A model generated the notes under the pieces. The model made no database searches. It worked only from the letters and a program-made list of their open reading frames with translations, and had not been told where the DNA came from. The position numbers and the translations under genes are program-made. From assembly GCF_018829635.1 (NCBI RefSeq), contig NZ_JAHKKG010000002.1:744001-808000 (forward strand): a stretch of 64,000 nt of DNA, written 5' to 3'. The DNA is from Paractinoplanes bogorensis. GTDB taxonomy: Bacteria > Actinomycetota > Actinomycetes > Mycobacteriales > Micromonosporaceae. The first letter of the stretch is position 1. Every line of letters starts with the position of its first letter. Of this stretch, positions 62,201-64,000 are shown one piece after another.

Positions 62201-63610
62201 TCGAGTTCGATTCCCGCCCGCCGCGACGAAGATCCCTACGGCTCACCCCGTGGCGCGGGCTACGGTTCGGCCCCGTCGAGCGCGATCCCGGCCCGCCGCG
62301 ACGACGACGACCGCTACGACCCGCCCCGTGGTGGTGGCTACGGCTCCGCGCCCTCCAGCGCGATCCCGTCCTACCGCGACGACGACCGCTACGACCCGCC
62401 CGGCGGCGGAGGCATCGGTTCGGGCGGCGGAGGCATCGGTTCGGGCGGCCGCGGCTATCGGGAGCCCACCGGCCGCGGCTACCAGGACGAACCCGGCAAC
62501 GCCCCGCGCAGTGGCTCCGCTTACGGCAGCGCGTCGGCCCCGCCGTACGGTGGACGCCCCGCCCTCCCGAGCGCCCCGCGCAGCGAGCCCTACGGCGGCC
62601 GCCCGGCGCTTCCGAGCGCCCCGCGCAGTGCCCCCGGCTACGGCGACGACGCGACGACGGTCTACCCCGCCGCGTCGGCCGGCTATTCGGCGTCCGCCCC
62701 GGTCAGCGCCCCCCGCAGCCCCGGTTTCGCGGGCTCCGCCTCGGTGCCGGCCAGCGGCGTGCCGCAATACGACTCGCGGGCCGACCGGCGCGGCGAGCTC
62801 GAACCGTACGGGCAAGCGCCCTTGAGCCCCGAGGCCTGGCAACCCGGCCCGGGTCGCAGCGCCCGCCCCGACGACGTCCCGGCATGGTTGCGGGAGGAGC
62901 CGGCGGGGGAGACCGACGAGCCCGACTCCGGTTCCTGGGCTCTCGAGGAACGCCGGGAACGCGCCCGGGGCAGCGCCGTCTATCGCGAGGGCGGCAACGC
63001 CGACTGGCGCCGCGACCTGTCCGATCAGGCCGAACTGGCCGAGGGCGAGTCCCGAAGATTCGGCACCTCGGACTACATGCCCTTTCGCTCCAGCGGCTCA
63101 GCCGCGGTCTCGGGACAATCGAACTTATCCACCACGTCGACGTCGCTGATCTCACCGGTCGGGCGGGACGCCTCGGCCTACCCGCAGCGCGGCGGCGCGA
63201 GCTGGAACGGTCCCTCCGGCGCGTACGAGCGTCGCCCGGTCACCGGCGGCTATCCGACCAGCCGGAAGAGCGATCTGCTCGACCCGGACGACGAGGAGGG
63301 CGAACAGGAGTCCGGCGGCCCGCTCGCCGCGGTCGGTTACACCGTCATCTGGTACGGCGTTCCGGTCGTCCTGTTCGTCGCCTACATGCTCGTCGTCGGC
63401 ACCGGCGCCCAGGGCCACGCACTGTCCACACTGGCCAAGGCCGCCCCCCAGTTCCTCATCTCACTGGTGCTGAGCGTCGTGGTCGCTATCGGTCTGCGCT
63501 TCGTCAGCCACTCGTGGAAGGCGATCAGCGTCGGCCTGGCCGCGGCCGTGGTCGGCGGCGGTCTGGCCACCGTGCTGACCTCGGCCATCACCGGCAACAG
63601 CCTCAGCTGA
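59222..63610 (+). CDS. large Tyr/Gly/Arg-rich repetitive protein with C-terminal membrane anchor
   Basis: A 1462-residue protein, mostly disordered and cytoplasmic by prediction. Residues 30-170 have Trp/Arg/Thr repeats (EWRATGARWRQTTEWRSTT). Residues 473-582 are ten 11-residue units (Q/E-PGYxxRxxxD). Residues about 785-1080 are Gly-Tyr-Gly/Ser-rich blocks with PSSSIPARRDD motifs. Three helices close the protein (VGYTVIWYGVPVVLFVAYMLVVG, FLISLVLSVVVAIGL, ISVGLAAAVVGGGLATVL). GTG 59222 is chosen for its AAAGGTG; GTG 59177 and ATG 59315 are alternatives. Divergent from dnaB. Function unknown. Confidence 0.75.
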   Translation: MSKPSRGDVAVPTRGRHAFQVDQREWDYGARMSRERRAAESRPSRGSESPDLADPDAKWSSLTDTGSLQPSAEALDWQRRADAWAQQAEADPHQAVEPANRWSDVAATGRPTFPADGVGWRTETAEWRATGARWRQTTEWRSTTGSHGWRSTTEAWQSGDNDAYPPAAETPMAQPALSSTAWSDDTSADTRPAWQQFTDSPGEQPAESATPSWQQPSPRTPAESSPSWQQLVDPAQQQPSWNSRQPWQRDSIEGSATWTDASEDTGNAWSRADDGRHLVREDDRAAWRRDPGAGSPSVGRRRAPEPGSAPAGGTGWSGARSDADNWENTDNWAGHTDTGSIQLYGDTPAPPSAPSTWGTGTGFGSRNVNRRDEGSRQQTPLPSYEDGPGYQIPPATPYESPSRASRRDDTSAARSVPSAYDETPRPRFAPEDEQPGARSQRAHRYTDDEPGQTTRPTDVGYPTRGDSYTSREEPGYGSRAFTDQPGYPARSTGDQSGYPSRGTSDQPGYPARGTGDEPGYGSRSTGGQPGYPSRDAVDEPGYGSRGAGGLQGYSSRGASDQPGYAARGTADEPGYPSREAPTGAYSPPEPRAPRRGRPAQGDETATFSAVPMPAPPPATRNVPPTAQPSAPRSAPPSAPRSAPASAPRSGPAGAAGRAKYNGGGDDWRDQTGSWEAEPDTSSWVRDPDTGQWSRSEDDPRILAWRREAARREAMGEGPRALPPPPAAAAEVESRPETSTGTWRNTPPPPLPPGPTPRSAAPYADNGYGAAPGVYGGAPTPPSSAGGRDGSFGSPDSPGRDGGYGTAPSSSIPERGGYDAPSGPARGYDTPGRSGYDAPTGFAGRDDTYGSARSNGYDATPPSRDAGFGTTPSSSIPGRGGYDAPTGFAGRDDTYGAPPTSGQGYGTTTPGAAPTSGRGYGTTTPGAAPTSGRGYGTPPADPRDGGYGSARRGYQDDDDPYESPRGYGSAPSSSVPGRRDDYDPPRGGGYGSAPSSSIPARRDEDPYGSPRGAGYGSAPSSAIPARRDDDDRYDPPRGGGYGSAPSSAIPSYRDDDRYDPPGGGGIGSGGGGIGSGGRGYREPTGRGYQDEPGNAPRSGSAYGSASAPPYGGRPALPSAPRSEPYGGRPALPSAPRSAPGYGDDATTVYPAASAGYSASAPVSAPRSPGFAGSASVPASGVPQYDSRADRRGELEPYGQAPLSPEAWQPGPGRSARPDDVPAWLREEPAGETDEPDSGSWALEERRERARGSAVYREGGNADWRRDLSDQAELAEGESRRFGTSDYMPFRSSGSAAVSGQSNLSTTSTSLISPVGRDASAYPQRGGASWNGPSGAYERRPVTGGYPTSRKSDLLDPDDEEGEQESGGPLAAVGYTVIWYGVPVVLFVAYMLVVGTGAQGHALSTLAKAAPQFLISLVLSVVVAIGLRFVSHSWKAISVGLAAAVVGGGLATVLTSAITGNSLS
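60638..60967. repeat. ten in-frame 33-bp units
   Basis: Each unit encodes 11 residues of the form Q/E-P-G-Y-P/G-S/A-R-x-x-x-D. Units differ by several bases each. Confidence 0.9.
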
Positions 63611-63961
63611 CCCGTCACCAGCGGCCGGCTGCGCTGACCGGGCGCGCCGCGCCAGCACGGCGACCAGCCAGATCACCGTGACGGGTATGCCGAGCCACGC
63701 GATGAGCTTGGGGATCCAGAAGAACTCCGACACGTCGGCCAGCCCGCCACCGAGATGTTCGACGGTGTCGACGATCAGCAGGGCAGTCGACCACACCGCG
63801 TAGACGCTGAGCAGCGAGAACCCGAGCGTCCCCCAGATGCCGGGCCGGCCGCGGACCAGCCTGGCGATGCCCGCGCCGGCCAGCGCGCCGACGAGCCAGA
63901 GCACCCAGGACAGCCGCAACGCCGGTTCGGAGATCGTGTGTTTCATCTGGACGGTCGCCAT
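63461..63961 (-). CDS. small membrane protein, start uncertain
   Basis: Three predicted helices: LRLSWVLWLVGALAGAGIARLV, GTLGFSLLSVYAVWSTALLIVDTV and IPKLIAWLGIPVTVIWLVAVLA, followed by a Gln/Asp/Gly-rich tail. ATG 63961 (MATVQMKHTISEP) is the likely start, but the frame stays open to the window edge and a GTG lies at 64000. The tail runs antisense to the last 150 bases of the Tyr-rich protein, a long overlap, so the true end may be earlier. No family recognised. Confidence 0.5.
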   Translation of the reverse strand: MATVQMKHTISEPALRLSWVLWLVGALAGAGIARLVRGRPGIWGTLGFSLLSVYAVWSTALLIVDTVEHLGGGLADVSEFFWIPKLIAWLGIPVTVIWLVAVLARRARSAQPAAGDGSAEAVAGDGRGQHGGQTAADHGRGQADADRLPRVADEAQTDSDHDAQHQ

Positions 63962-64000
63962 GTCGGGGACGCTCGCCTCGTCCGGCGACTGACCCGGCAC

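Noticed and set aside
59388..62825. 1145-codon plus-strand frame of Ala/Arg/Pro/Thr
   Set aside because: Alternative frame of the Tyr/Gly repeat gene; the chosen frame ends in real membrane helices and has a ribosome site.

Overview
The window is very GC-rich chromosomal DNA from an actinobacterium. The best guess is Micromonosporaceae, Actinoplanes-like. The inference rests on gene content: a bacterial proteasome activator ending in the 20S-docking tail, DUF5926, DUF4192 and DUF6457 proteins, a WXG/type VII toxin locus, dnaB, and about twenty genes whose start codon sits 6-8 bases after a TANNNT -10 hexamer (leaderless transcription). Coding density is high, mostly as short operons with 4-base overlaps. 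No tRNA, rRNA, CRISPR array, insertion sequence or prophage was recognised.

Layout. 1-8 kb: end of an acetate symporter, LCP cell-wall ligase, rhodanese plus glycerophosphodiester phosphodiesterase, a sensor kinase, DUF5926, a GH16-like protein and an arginine deiminase. 8-17 kb: small PAS/ACT/NERD-like proteins, pheA, AIM24, a minimal metalloprotease, OsmC, serS with a strong terminator, and two tandem HAD phosphatases. 17-22.4 kb: bpa, ddaH with a divergent Lrp regulator, a secreted beta-propeller lipoprotein and a YbjN-like protein. The YbjN-like protein ends in RTGMYL, nearly the same as the Bpa tail RTGQYL. 22.4-29.7 kb and 42-44.8 kb: molybdenum-cofactor genes in two blocks (DUF6457, mobA, fdhD, moaA, moaD; then moaC-mogA-moeA-moaE), interspersed with DUF4192, GNAT and fructosamine-kinase genes. 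30-42 kb: sugar-efflux MFS plus LacI, a membrane metallophosphoesterase, an EndoQ-UvrD fusion, prepilin peptidase, an AAA ATPase behind a double CTAG-rich operator, DoxX and a GT87-type protein. 45-50.8 kb: GGDEF-EAL c-di-GMP protein, a GT-C membrane protein with a long disordered tail, and a zf-TFIIB protein. 51.2-57.4 kb: a polymorphic-toxin island (Imm35-deaminase-SUKH3 fusion on one strand; YbaB, WXG-like, a 1262-residue toxin and an immunity candidate on the other). 57.4-64 kb: dnaB, a DnaA-box-like cluster, and a 1462-residue Tyr/Gly/Arg-rich membrane-anchored protein.

Themes. (1) Molybdenum cofactor: MoaA/MoaC make cPMP, MoaD/MoaE convert it to molybdopterin, MogA/MoeA insert Mo, MobA adds GMP and FdhD sulfurates for formate dehydrogenase. 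No modABC or molybdoenzyme lies in the window. (2) Several intergenic spaces are tandem minisatellites lying against gene 3' ends. At least three contain reiterated copies of the neighbouring gene's last codons and stop. (3) The toxin island joins a papain-fold domain and a RelA/SpoT-like tip in one secreted polypeptide. (4) A second candidate proteasome-docking protein is encoded 4 kb from bpa. All names come from reading motifs and domain order, without database searches.
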